From Candidatus Obscuribacterales bacterium (GTDB lineage Bacteria > Cyanobacteriota > Vampirovibrionia > Obscuribacterales > Obscuribacteraceae), in the NCBI GenBank assembly GCA_019747875.1, contig JAIEQI010000100.1, positions 1 to 41,809 of the forward strand: DNA of 41,809 nucleotides, read 5' to 3'. Of the stretch, positions 24,395 through 32,918 are shown piece by piece (within the stretch, counting starts at the first letter, position 1; each line of letters starts with the position of its first letter). The position numbers and the translations under genes are program-made. The notes beneath the pieces were generated by a model. That model did not search any database and was not told where the DNA came from. It saw nothing but the letters and a program-made list of their open reading frames with translations.

Positions 24395-24556
24395 CTGGGA
24401 AACGTCTGGAGCGCAGGCATCCTGGAAAACGTGTGGAGCGCGGGCCTCTTGGGAAACGTATGGAGCGGGGGCCTCTTGGGAAACGTGTGGAGCGCGGGCC
24501 TCTTGGGAAACGTATGGAGGGGGGGCCTCTTGGGAAAGGTATGGAGCGCGGATCTT
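24395..24556. repeat. 27-bp minisatellite, six units
   Basis: Six units of 27 bp, e.g. TTGGGAAACGTATGGAGCGC followed by GGGCCTC, starting at 24395, 24422, 24449, 24476, 24503 and 24530. Inner units differ at only 1-3 bases. The last unit runs straight into interspersed element copy B, whose end TATGGAGCGCGGA is part of the unit, so the array seems to have grown from the element's end. In one frame it would read LGNVWSAGL repeats, but there is no good start. Confidence 0.9.
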
Positions 24557-24690
24557 GCCCGCCCATATGCAAATTCTACTATCTACGCCACAGCTTTAGG
24601 GAGACTCTACCTCTTGCGAAACTTCGAATACGCAGCTGCAACGCGCTTCGCGCTTATGGGCGGACGGGACGTCCGCGCTCCATACTTAGC
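24540..24690. repeat. Palindromic interspersed element, copy B
   Basis: Left end TATGGAGCGCGGATCTTGCC, right end GACGTCCGCGCTCCATACTTAG-like inverted repeat. The middle (CTACCTCTTGCGAAACTTCG and neighbours) is the reverse complement of the middle of copy C at 41518-41672, while the ends keep the same sense, as if the core had inverted between palindromic ends. The right 50 bases are nearly identical to copy A. Confidence 0.75.
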
Positions 24691-25091
24691 TGCAACGTGC
24701 CTATACTAAGCGAACACTAGATCGTCAGCAGTATTAGGATGTGTGCGCTCCAGATTAAGAACCTCTTTGTTGTAGCACCGTCTGTGATACCAGTGTTCAA
24801 GGGCGCTTCTTTGATGGCTGCTGGGGACTGCTTCAGGGCTGGTGTGAACACATGTGTTCAGGTTGTAAGGAGCTGTGGTGCGCTATTTGGCGGTGATTTC
24901 GGGCGACGGGAATTACGAAGGAGTTTCAAAAAAAATAATCCAGGCAGGAGGTGGTCTGCCTGGATTGCTTCGCGTGTGTCAGCAAAAAAATCTTGGAGGG
25001 CGAATCTTGTACTCGATTGGGATTAGATTCTTGTAGATGGCGGAGGTCCTATAGCTCGATTCTCGATCAATCCTTATCCTCAGTCGAACAC
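24691..25091. other. 400-bp non-coding region
   Basis: No clear gene. Holds the perfect palindrome TGAACACATGTGTTCA (24845-24860), which could be an operator, and a minus-strand terminator at 24928-24966. Confidence 0.5.
24928..24966 (-). terminator. Intrinsic terminator downstream of the duplicated-domain gene
   Basis: Minus strand: AATCCAGGCAG, loop ACCACCTC, CTGCCTGGATT, then ATTTTTTTT. An 11-bp stem with a good U-tract, 126 bp beyond the stop at 25092. Confidence 0.85.
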
Positions 25092-26948
25092 TTAGATAAT
25101 TCCGTGCTCCCAGAAATTTTTCATTCGCCACATTCTGCCAAATGTGACTTGCTCGTCAGTTAACTGTAGCGGTGGACGCACCACTTCGCCATGATGTGTA
25201 GGCAATTTCCAATTCTCGGTGGCATGTGGGACGAATCGATATGCGTGGGGGTCGAACATCTCATTGATCGATCGATATGACTCAAGCGCGCGAGGGATCG
25301 AAACTGGTCGGTCGAATAGTACAGATGTGTGGTGACAACCTACTCCTGTGTTAATTTCTTCAGAAACGCGCAGGGAGTAGTTGCCCCTGTCTGTTGGGGT
25401 CTCACGAAGTATTGGATCAAGTTGAGTTCTTAGTTTATGAACGCGATCAGCAAACTCCAGCGGTTCACGAAAGGTTTGTGTGTTGGTTTTAGCCACTAAT
25501 ACAACTTCACCGTTATTTCCAACAATTTCGCTTTTCAAATTCCAGCTAATTTGTCGGGCAGCATCAATTTCTTTTTGAAGTTTCGAACCCGGCCTCCATT
25601 CGACGGATCCGAACGCTTCGGAGTAGCCATCTGTCCAGGTTTTCTTGCTGCCAATCAAAGGCTCCTTCACTGCATGCTGGCGCGGACTCCACTCAAGAAT
25701 GGACGGCTTCGCATTGAATTCTTCCCATCGAACGACCGCATCGCTTTGCGATCCACTTCCAGCTGTGTTTTTGCTTGCTTGGATGCGCTCACCAGCACGC
25801 CACGCTCCTCGCATTTCCCACATTCGTTGAAACATCAGTTGCTCAGTTGTTAGTTCCATCGGCGGCCGAATTACTTCAGCAGGATGAATGTTTGGTCTTG
25901 TTGTTTCAACTACTCCTTGGACAAAACGATATGCGTATGGATCAATCAGTTCGTTTATCGATTTGTATGATTCGACTGCTTGAGATAAAGGTACGGGGCG
26001 ATCATATAAAACGGTAGTTTTTCTTGCGCCATTGCCGGTGCTTATCTGCTCAGTAATTCGTAGAGTGTTTGACCCCGCATCTGTTGGTGTCTCGCGAAGG
26101 ATGGGCTCAAGGCGATCCCGAAATTTGTGCATGTGATTCGCAAAGGCAATCGGCTCGTGGAAGCTGCGAGTGTTTGTCTTTTCCACCCAAGCCAGTTTGC
26201 CATCGGGACCTACGATTTCTGCCTTAAGATTCCACGAAATTTGGTGTGCGGCATCAATCTCTTTGCACAATCTTGAGCCAGGTCTCCATTCAGTGAGACC
26301 CGAGCTGGCCGTGCTTTCGTCTGTCCACCTGGCTTTGCTTCCGTGACTCAATGTCGCTTTCTGCCCGGGGCTCCATTCTACAATTACTGGTGATTGCCAC
26401 GACGGCCTTGGATTGAACTGATCCCATTTAGCTGATGCCAGGCTATTTCCATGACCGGTAATGGACGAGTAAGGCTCAGTGTGTGTGTTTGTATGGAGCG
26501 CCGCGCGCGGCCCCGATGCCAAACGCGCGGCCCCCATCCCAGCCAAAGCTATAACCGGATAATCAAATAGTGCTGTTCCCGCATTGTCAGCGATCGCTTT
26601 CTGCCGCACAGCTTGTCCGTCTGAATCGTCTGTTTCTGTGTAGGTCTCGTAAATATTGCTGCCTCTGCGGGCAATATCCGCGCCCATTCCGAGCGCCATT
26701 GTGCCGCCGATGATCTTTGCTGCACAGCCCCATCTTCCACCCGCCTGCGTCATCCACTGCAAGGCTACTCCAGTGGCGGCTGCGGTACCGACTTCGGCAC
26801 ATAATAAACCTGCATTTGATTGCGCGCGCGATTTGAACCCATCGATGAGTCCATCTGCTATTAGCCGACAGTTGCTTTTCTCCTTTTCTTGAGCACTGAG
26901 AAGAGACTCTCCAGAAAAGTCCTTCGCGACGTCGGCAGCACTATCCAT
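25092..26948 (-). CDS. Protein with Gly/Ala-rich N-terminus and two tandem ~200-aa repeats
   Basis: 618 aa, unknown family. Residues ~50-150 are Ala/Gly-rich hydrophobic helices (GTAAATGVALQWMTQAGGRW; GGTMALGMGADIARRG) like those in the proteins at 8803 and 38169. The rest is two copies of one domain sharing EWRPGS(R/K)L.KEIDAA.QI, SWNLK.EIVG, KTNT..F.EP, PILRETPTD, DRPV, ESY.SINE..DP.AYRFV and RPP..LT.EQ. ATG at 26946-26948 has GAGGA seven bases upstream and fits a transcript start near 26974 from the double-box promoter at 26981-27013; the kinase ends 94 bp upstream on the same strand. Function unknown; a kinase partner or substrate is possible by position. Confidence 0.7.
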   Translation of the reverse strand: MDSAADVAKDFSGESLLSAQEKEKSNCRLIADGLIDGFKSRAQSNAGLLCAEVGTAAATGVALQWMTQAGGRWGCAAKIIGGTMALGMGADIARRGSNIYETYTETDDSDGQAVRQKAIADNAGTALFDYPVIALAGMGAARLASGPRAALHTNTHTEPYSSITGHGNSLASAKWDQFNPRPSWQSPVIVEWSPGQKATLSHGSKARWTDESTASSGLTEWRPGSRLCKEIDAAHQISWNLKAEIVGPDGKLAWVEKTNTRSFHEPIAFANHMHKFRDRLEPILRETPTDAGSNTLRITEQISTGNGARKTTVLYDRPVPLSQAVESYKSINELIDPYAYRFVQGVVETTRPNIHPAEVIRPPMELTTEQLMFQRMWEMRGAWRAGERIQASKNTAGSGSQSDAVVRWEEFNAKPSILEWSPRQHAVKEPLIGSKKTWTDGYSEAFGSVEWRPGSKLQKEIDAARQISWNLKSEIVGNNGEVVLVAKTNTQTFREPLEFADRVHKLRTQLDPILRETPTDRGNYSLRVSEEINTGVGCHHTSVLFDRPVSIPRALESYRSINEMFDPHAYRFVPHATENWKLPTHHGEVVRPPLQLTDEQVTFGRMWRMKNFWEHGII

Positions 26949-26980
26949 CAGCAATCCTCGAACGTTTGTTTGATGGATGA

Positions 26981-27013
26981 ATATTCGTTCAGGTGACCTG
27001 AAAAATTCCTGAG
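26981..27013 (-). promoter_or_regulatory. TTCAG double-box promoter of the duplicated-domain gene
   Basis: Minus strand: CTCAGGAATTTTTCAG with TCAG repeated at exactly 11 bp, then 11 bases and GAATAT as -10 (26981-26986). Predicted leader about 26 nt, ending at the ATG with GAGGA. Same geometry as the small-RNA promoters. Confidence 0.5.
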
Positions 27014-27042
27014 TTCCTTTCGTAAAACCACATTTTAGAGTG

Positions 27043-29808
27043 CTACTTTCGATCTTCCAGTAAGTACGCGAGCTTGCGTACATCAAGACCGGAGAGGTCG
27101 GCAGCTACTACGAGTGATCTGACCTCATACGAATTTTCATCGATGTATTGGGGGAGTTGCGAAAGGATAGGTTTAATATACTCTTGGGCTTCGGCGGCTC
27201 GTCCCTGGTCAAGCCGAATGGTTGCCGCTATCAGCCGTGGAAACAGCGATCCCTTTCCTGTAGAAGTGCTTCGCTCTTTGGCTAGAAGTGCATCGCATTT
27301 TCGCACGCAAATCTCTGCCAGTTTGTAATTATGGTACGCAAGTGTGTCCGTACTCATTAAATGAAAGTCGTATATCTCGTAGCATTCTTTCAGTAATCGG
27401 GCTGCTTCTGTTTCATTGTTTAAGATCAGCTCGGTGTCAAAAATTTCCCGCCACGGAGTTCGCCCATCTAGCTGTGCCGGTAGCGCCGGGACCGTCTTGC
27501 GCGCCTCTTCTAGTTGTCCCCATCCGGCCAAAATATTGGCAGCAAGTGATTGGCAAAGAAAATACTCGAACTCATTGAAGTGGTCCCCATAAAGTGGCAA
27601 TCCTGATCGTTTCACCTCAGCAATTATTTGTTTCATCAAGCGCAGCGATTCACTTTTCCATTCGGAGGAGTTTAGAGCTCTTGCGTACAAACTTTTTGCA
27701 GCAAGTGTAGTCGCCGGCGTCATCAAAGCAGGTCTTTCAATTGATTTGTCATACGCTCTCGTGGAGTACAGGACCTTAATGTAATCCGTCCTGGATTTGG
27801 CGGCTCGCTGTATCAGAAATAATGTTTGCAACTCAGGATTCTTAATCGAAGCAATGAGTCTATCCATCTGTTTCAGCACCTCAGAGCGGTCGGCGCCGCT
27901 GTCCAATAAGGAGCCCAATTTCGCTATTTCGATGTCGTAATTTTCTTTGGATGGACTAAAAGTCTGCACGTTCCAATTGGGAGCGTCGTCCGGCTTTGTT
28001 TCTGCAATGAGAGCTTTTACTCCTTCGAAGTCTCTGGCAAGAGTGAGCACGATAATCGCTGTGCTCACAAGCTTTCTGCGCTTATCTGGGGACATCTTTC
28101 CGGCGTTCAGCACATCTGCCTTTTTGATAGACGCGATTGCTTTCTTGTTCTTGCCTTGCATCAACCAGTAAAAACCATCTTGCACACAAAACATCGATTG
28201 TGAATGAAGCTTCGAATCCTCGTTAGTTTCATCATGTATGCTTGTTGCACGCCCCGCTTCCAAGCATTTAGCAAGAAGAGGCATGTTGTTTTCCTGGCGC
28301 AAGAGAACCGCACCAAAGATGGCTTCCGACGGCATGGAAATTTCGTTGATAAACTGCCTGGTAAGTTTGTCGTCATGCAATCTGATAGCCGACTCCAGTA
28401 TCGGCATAAAGTGTCTTGGCGGCGGATTCAGTGCTTTTCGCAGAAGCTCTTGTGCTTCCTTCTTGCGATTCCAATTTATCAATGTTTTGATACTATCGCG
28501 TGTTAGCTCCGCGACTTGATCATTTCCGAATGGCTCTGACGATATGTCTCCAGGCAGACCTTTTGCACGAACCTCATTCAAAATGGTATCTCTGAGCGCC
28601 AGTGCAGGAGCAGGCAAATTGTTGTTGTCCAGGCTTTCTGCATAGGAAGCTAAAAGATTCAATCTGGTGGATCTTGTGATTCTGGCGGCGGCACTCTCTT
28701 TTGAAATTATGTTGAATGCTCGATGATATAGCAAGGTTCGCTGATACCAGTTATCAGCGTCTCTCAATGATGCTCTTACGCTTTCGATTTCTTGCGATGG
28801 ACTTAGTTTCGTTATGTGCTTCTCGGTCGTGAGGTCTCTTGAGACCCGTTTGCTTTGTCCCATAAATAACGGAATACATGCTAACGCCACTATGAGTGCT
28901 ATCCCTGCGATTAGAGCAACCGGAAATTTGCGAGGTCTCTTGTATTTGCCTTCCCCGATAAGCGCAATGCATTCTTCGATTTGCGCGGCAAAAGATTCCA
29001 TGTTTTCATAGCGCTTGAGTGGGTCCTTGTTAAGCCCTGTGTTGATAAGCTCCTGTAGAATTGGATGGTACATCTCCACCGTTTCAGATCCGATTAGCGG
29101 AGGCGGTGTATTTATCTGTTTGTACATCAAACCGATGGGCGTGTCTGCGGCAAATGGTTTTTGTCCCGTCAACATTTCGTAGAGACAAACAGTCAGCGAG
29201 TAAATGTCACTGTGCAGAGTGATTTCTTTTCCAGCACACTGCTCTGGGCTCATGTAATCCACCGTTCCGATGAGCTCATTTGTTGCGGTCATCTTTTGAT
29301 CTTTGTCGGTGTAGTGGATGAGTCCGAAATCGATGATTTTGACCGTGTTCGGATTAGGTTCGTCGACAATAATGATGTTGTCAGGCTTTAGATCGCGATG
29401 GATAATGCCTTCTTTGTGCACATAAGCGAGAGCTAGCGCAACGTCACGTGTGATCGCTAGTGCTAACTTTGTTGGTAAACGTCCTTGCTCGGAGATTAAG
29501 CGTCTAATGCTCTTTCCGCGAATCAATTCCATTGCCAAATAGGGCGATCCGCTGAATGAGAGTCCAAGGTGATAGACCATGACGATGTTGGGATGCTGCA
29601 AACGACTCAGTGCTTTAGCTTCTCGCAAGAATCGTGCTCGATACTCCTCATCTTCTGCAATGTGAGAGTGCAGGAGTTTCAGTGCAACCGTTCGATCGCA
29701 ATCAAGTTGTTTGGCTTTGTAGACAGCGCCAATGCCTCCAGCTCCCAGTACGGCTTGGAGTTCGAACTTATCGTCAAAAATCTGACCTGGTTTTAGGGCG
29801 GGCTCCAT
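27043..29808 (-). CDS. Hanks-type Ser/Thr protein kinase with TPR-like tail (PknB-like)
   Basis: 921 aa. Kinase domain 15-280: glycine loop LGAGGIGAVY at 21-30, VALK lysine K44, HRDLKPDN at 137-144, DFG at 160-162, GTVDYMSPEQ at 181-190; all catalytic residues are present. One membrane helix at ~294-316 (KFPVALIAGIALIVALACIPL). The ~600 residues after it are helical, with repeating pairs of amphipathic helices that suggest TPR-like repeats facing the periplasm. It would phosphorylate Ser/Thr on cytoplasmic proteins; FHA domains read such marks and one is encoded at 38169. Start ATG 29806-29808 has only a weak AGG. Divergent from the response regulator gene. Confidence 0.92.
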   Translation of the reverse strand: MEPALKPGQIFDDKFELQAVLGAGGIGAVYKAKQLDCDRTVALKLLHSHIAEDEEYRARFLREAKALSRLQHPNIVMVYHLGLSFSGSPYLAMELIRGKSIRRLISEQGRLPTKLALAITRDVALALAYVHKEGIIHRDLKPDNIIIVDEPNPNTVKIIDFGLIHYTDKDQKMTATNELIGTVDYMSPEQCAGKEITLHSDIYSLTVCLYEMLTGQKPFAADTPIGLMYKQINTPPPLIGSETVEMYHPILQELINTGLNKDPLKRYENMESFAAQIEECIALIGEGKYKRPRKFPVALIAGIALIVALACIPLFMGQSKRVSRDLTTEKHITKLSPSQEIESVRASLRDADNWYQRTLLYHRAFNIISKESAAARITRSTRLNLLASYAESLDNNNLPAPALALRDTILNEVRAKGLPGDISSEPFGNDQVAELTRDSIKTLINWNRKKEAQELLRKALNPPPRHFMPILESAIRLHDDKLTRQFINEISMPSEAIFGAVLLRQENNMPLLAKCLEAGRATSIHDETNEDSKLHSQSMFCVQDGFYWLMQGKNKKAIASIKKADVLNAGKMSPDKRRKLVSTAIIVLTLARDFEGVKALIAETKPDDAPNWNVQTFSPSKENYDIEIAKLGSLLDSGADRSEVLKQMDRLIASIKNPELQTLFLIQRAAKSRTDYIKVLYSTRAYDKSIERPALMTPATTLAAKSLYARALNSSEWKSESLRLMKQIIAEVKRSGLPLYGDHFNEFEYFLCQSLAANILAGWGQLEEARKTVPALPAQLDGRTPWREIFDTELILNNETEAARLLKECYEIYDFHLMSTDTLAYHNYKLAEICVRKCDALLAKERSTSTGKGSLFPRLIAATIRLDQGRAAEAQEYIKPILSQLPQYIDENSYEVRSLVVAADLSGLDVRKLAYLLEDRK

Positions 29809-29930
29809 CGTCCAACCTGCTCTTTGTTGATCTCATTCTTTCATGATCTGGCGCTTCTCTCAACACTCGAATTGCCCAGTGCTGCCAAAATTTAGCCCCT
29901 GGGTAGCGATGAAAATTGCCGACGAAAGGA

Positions 29931-29936
29931 TATAAT
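29931..29936 (+). promoter_or_regulatory. -10 box of the response regulator gene
   Basis: Perfect TATAAT 28 bases before the GTG start. No good -35 at 17 bp, so the promoter may need an activator. Confidence 0.4.
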
Positions 29937-29964
29937 TTGCACGTGAACGTCTGGGAGATCGGAA

Positions 29965-30636
29965 GTGGCAAAGATTCTGCTGGTTGAGGATGATGCGAAT
30001 CTTGGACGCTCATTGTCAAGTTGGTTGGAAGCAGAGAAGTATAGTGTCGAATGGGTGCTCAAAGGATCGCATGCCGTTGAGCGCTTGGAAGCATACTCCT
30101 ATGACCTGGTTATTTTGGATTGGGAGTTGCCGGAAATTGAAGGCTGGCAGATAGCAGAAAAATTCAGAAAAAATGGTGGCACAACTCCGATTATCATGTT
30201 GACCGGTAAGGATGCTTCGCCGGACATGGTGAAAGGTCTCGATTCCGGGGCTGATGATTACCTGACTAAGCCGTTCGAGATTTCTGTTCTGCTTGCGCGC
30301 CTACGTTCGCTTTTGCGAAGACCCACCGACTATGCAGGCTCGGTGATTAAACTCAAGAATTTTGAGTTGGATACACGGACGAAGACTGTGACAAAAGATG
30401 GAAAGCCGATCAAATTGCAGCCAAAAGAGTTTGCGATTTTAGAATTTTTGATGAGAAATCCAAACAAGATTTTTAGCACGGATGAGCTTTTGAAGCGCGT
30501 TTGGACCGATTCCTCGGTGGTATCTAGTGAGTCGCTTTATACGTATATGAAAACACTTCGGAAAAAACTTTCCGACGGTGACGGTGTATGTCCCGTGAAA
30601 ACAGTTCATTCGCAAGGTTATAGTTTTGAAGGCTAA
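29965..30636 (+). CDS. OmpR/PhoB-family response regulator
   Basis: 223 aa. Receiver domain 1-118 with acidic pair E8/D9-D10, phospho-acceptor D52 in VILDWELPE, conserved Thr in MLTG and Lys in TKPF. A winged-helix DNA-binding domain follows (~125-223; LQPKEFAILEFLMRNPNKIF…RKKL…VHSQGYSFEG). The family binds pairs of direct repeats about 11 bp apart and contacts RNA polymerase. GTG start with GGGAGA six bases upstream. The likely partner histidine kinase is convergent, its stop 74 bp away. It is a candidate for reading the TTCAG double boxes in this window; that link is inference only. Confidence 0.93.
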   Translation: MAKILLVEDDANLGRSLSSWLEAEKYSVEWVLKGSHAVERLEAYSYDLVILDWELPEIEGWQIAEKFRKNGGTTPIIMLTGKDASPDMVKGLDSGADDYLTKPFEISVLLARLRSLLRRPTDYAGSVIKLKNFELDTRTKTVTKDGKPIKLQPKEFAILEFLMRNPNKIFSTDELLKRVWTDSSVVSSESLYTYMKTLRKKLSDGDGVCPVKTVHSQGYSFEG

Positions 30637-30710
30637 TCGATAGACCTTCGGAACTAGGCGTCTTACCTGCTTTCAACTTTATTGTGATAATTAATTTACG
30701 CCATTCAGGA

Positions 30711-32030
30711 CTAGTGCGCACTTACTTTTCGGTAGGGGATCTTAAACCAGAATTCGCTGCCTTTGCCGCTTTCCGGAGTTCGGACGCCAATCATTCCGGA
30801 ATGTGATTCCACAATCAGCTTGCAGATAGCCAAGCCTAAGCCTGAGCCGCGTTCTGAATCACTGTGCTTCAACTGATGGAAGCGTTCAAATACATGGGGG
30901 CGACTTTCTTCTGGAATTCCGCGACCTTGATCGATAACCTTCACTTCGACCATGCGTCCAGCTTCTCTCGCTTGAAGATGAATTGAACTGTTGTTCTCCG
31001 AAAACTTTATAGCATTGGAGATGAGATTGATCATTACTTGTTCAAGCCGGTTTCCGTCAGCCTTGAATTCGAGCTCAGAAGGCTCGTATGTGATTTTGAT
31101 GCCACGCTCGGTGGCTAGATTGCGAAGAACAACAATAGCCCGTTCAAAGATATCTTGAATCATTACCTCTTCCATGTTGAGCTGCAAGCGGCCGGCTTCC
31201 ATTTTTTCGAGGTCCAAAAGATCGTTGATCAATCCGATCAGACTTTTGACGCTCGTTTCCGCCCCGAGCACTTGTTCTCTATGTTCTTGTGGAATATCGT
31301 CCATGGCAAACTTAGTCAGCAAGCCGAGCGTAAGCTGCACAGACATGAGTGGGGCGCGAAGGTCGTGCGAAACCATAGCAATGAATTCGTGCTTGACGCG
31401 CTCTAATTGTTTTTCAGCAGTAATATCACGGGCGGTGCAGAAAAAAGTATTGTTACTCTCTGACCACTCAAAAGTCCAGCGGTAGTCTCGAAACAGCCCG
31501 CTAATCGTTTTCACTTGAAGCTCGGTTTGTGCGCCTGAAGCTTTCTTGCGAGCGTCGTCCAGGGCTTGCACGAGTTTGTTCTTGTCCTCAGGGGAGATGA
31601 TCTTCTCAATTGAGTGGCCAACAAGAGTTACTGGAGGATGTCCTGTTTGCACTTGAATTGCAGGATTGACGGCGCAAACTTTTAGGTTCTCTTCTATTGA
31701 GCAGATCAGGTCCAATGCGAAATCGGCAATTGCGTTTTCGCGCTCGCTCAGTTCGGTGATGCGCGATTGCATTTCCGTAAGAGATTGGTTTATCGACTTT
31801 ACGTCAACGAGCGCGTTCCCACCGAGCGAAAACTTTACGGCGCTAGCCGGTAGCGGTCCCTGTGCTTGTCCGCCTGTTTTGTCTGAACGCTCGGCAATAA
31901 TGCGCTCAATTGCATCTTTATCAGCCGCCATCAAGGTTGATGGTGTCATCTCGCCAGCTGTATCCAGGGCGAACTTCCTTAGTTTCGCCAGGTACCAGTT
32001 TTTGAGTGTCTCATAACTATTGGGCTGCAT
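30711..32030 (-). CDS. Soluble PAS-containing sensor histidine kinase
   Basis: 439 aa. No membrane helix or signal peptide, so cytoplasmic sensing. Residues ~95-210 read as a PAS domain (ADFALDLICSIEENLKVCAVNPAIQ…GHSIEKIISPEDK…FFCTARDITAEK). HisKA with phospho-acceptor H222 in MVSHDLRAPL, then an HATPase domain with N-box NLISNAIKF, DQGRGIP and GSGLGLAI. It phosphorylates itself and then a response regulator, probably the one at 29965. The N-terminal 90 residues have no family I know. ATG start with weak GGAA upstream. Confidence 0.92.
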   Translation of the reverse strand: MQPNSYETLKNWYLAKLRKFALDTAGEMTPSTLMAADKDAIERIIAERSDKTGGQAQGPLPASAVKFSLGGNALVDVKSINQSLTEMQSRITELSERENAIADFALDLICSIEENLKVCAVNPAIQVQTGHPPVTLVGHSIEKIISPEDKNKLVQALDDARKKASGAQTELQVKTISGLFRDYRWTFEWSESNNTFFCTARDITAEKQLERVKHEFIAMVSHDLRAPLMSVQLTLGLLTKFAMDDIPQEHREQVLGAETSVKSLIGLINDLLDLEKMEAGRLQLNMEEVMIQDIFERAIVVLRNLATERGIKITYEPSELEFKADGNRLEQVMINLISNAIKFSENNSSIHLQAREAGRMVEVKVIDQGRGIPEESRPHVFERFHQLKHSDSERGSGLGLAICKLIVESHSGMIGVRTPESGKGSEFWFKIPYRKVSAH

Positions 32031-32123
32031 GCGTGTTCCAGCGCGCGGTCAGACATCTTATACCCAGTGGAGAGTGTCTCTGTGCGCAGAAGCGAGGCAG
32101 CCTGCTTCATGTTGTTCGAGCCA

Positions 32124-32777
32124 TTAGCGTTCGCTGTTTTTTACTTCCTCCAGGAGCTCCTCGTATTTCATAAGTGTTTCCGCACGTTTTTTGACTTCGT
32201 TCATTTTCGTGTGAACGGCTTGCGGTCTAAATTCTGTGCCGGGCAGTTTTTCGTAAATGCTGTCGCTTATTTTGGCATCCAGATCTCTGCAAGCGATCCA
32301 CGCCTTTTGAGCTTCTCTTAACTGCTTTTGTTCTGCTGGTCCCAACTGTCCCATCACTGCTTGATACGATCTGTTAAGCTCTTTGTCCCACTGTTCGGTT
32401 GCCCATACAAGTGAGCGAATCATTCCTGCCGTGCTGGGCTCGGCTTCTTGCATCGCTTCAACAACTTTGTTGATCTTTTTCTCTGCAATGCTAAAAGGTG
32501 AAAGATTCTCTTCCAGGTGAGCTTCTTCGAGAGAGTCGCCGAAGTCGATTGGGCGCCCGTTCTCATCTTTGATTACTTGTGTCCATTTTTCATTGTTGTC
32601 GGCAGCTTGAGTTGAACTAGAGATCAGCATGTCGGGCAAGCTTGTATTTGTGTTTCCGGCGGAATGCTTTGAATTGAATGACTTCCACTGATTATAGGCG
32701 TGTTCAGCTTCTTGAGCCTGTGTGTATTCCTCGTTTCGGCTTTCGAGTCTTTCCGGTTGCCGCTCTGTATTTTCCAT
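32124..32777 (-). CDS. LprI-like (DUF1311) domain protein without signal peptide
   Basis: 217 aa. Residues ~120-205 match the LprI/DUF1311 pattern: WDKELNRSYQAVMGQLGPAEQKQLREAQKAWIACRDLDAKI-like, with the AQxAWI..RD core. Family members are usually exported and some inhibit lysozyme, but here the N-terminus is hydrophilic (MENTERQPERLESRNEEY) with no signal peptide and only one cysteine, so it may act inside the cell. ATG at 32775-32777 has GAGG four bases upstream and lies 27 nt after the transcript start predicted from the double-box promoter; an upstream frame to 32825 would start before that transcript. Confidence 0.7.
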   Translation of the reverse strand: MENTERQPERLESRNEEYTQAQEAEHAYNQWKSFNSKHSAGNTNTSLPDMLISSSTQAADNNEKWTQVIKDENGRPIDFGDSLEEAHLEENLSPFSIAEKKINKVVEAMQEAEPSTAGMIRSLVWATEQWDKELNRSYQAVMGQLGPAEQKQLREAQKAWIACRDLDAKISDSIYEKLPGTEFRPQAVHTKMNEVKKRAETLMKYEELLEEVKNSER

Positions 32778-32811
32778 AAAGCCTCTGAGATGTTTTGGGG
32801 TGAATGGGAGG

Positions 32812-32844
32812 ATTCTGAGTTTCACCGCTTGAAAAATTCCTGAA
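32812..32844 (-). promoter_or_regulatory. TTCAG double-box promoter of the LprI-like gene
   Basis: Minus strand: TTCAGGAATTTTTCAA, repeats exactly 11 bp apart, 11 bases, then CAGAAT as -10 (32812-32817). The site lies between divergent genes and might also affect the exported-protein gene at 32919. Confidence 0.5.
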
Positions 32845-32918
32845 GCCTGTTAGTGATTTCCCACCGACTAATGGAATTCCGTGTTGTAAAATGGCGATAA
32901 CGATCCGAGGTACGGCTT

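Noticed and set aside
24395..24556. CRISPR array
   Set aside because: Units are contiguous with no spacers.
24233..24709. 158-codon plus-strand frame with LGNVWSAGL repeats
   Set aside because: It is the translation of the 27-bp minisatellite and element copy B; no ribosome site.
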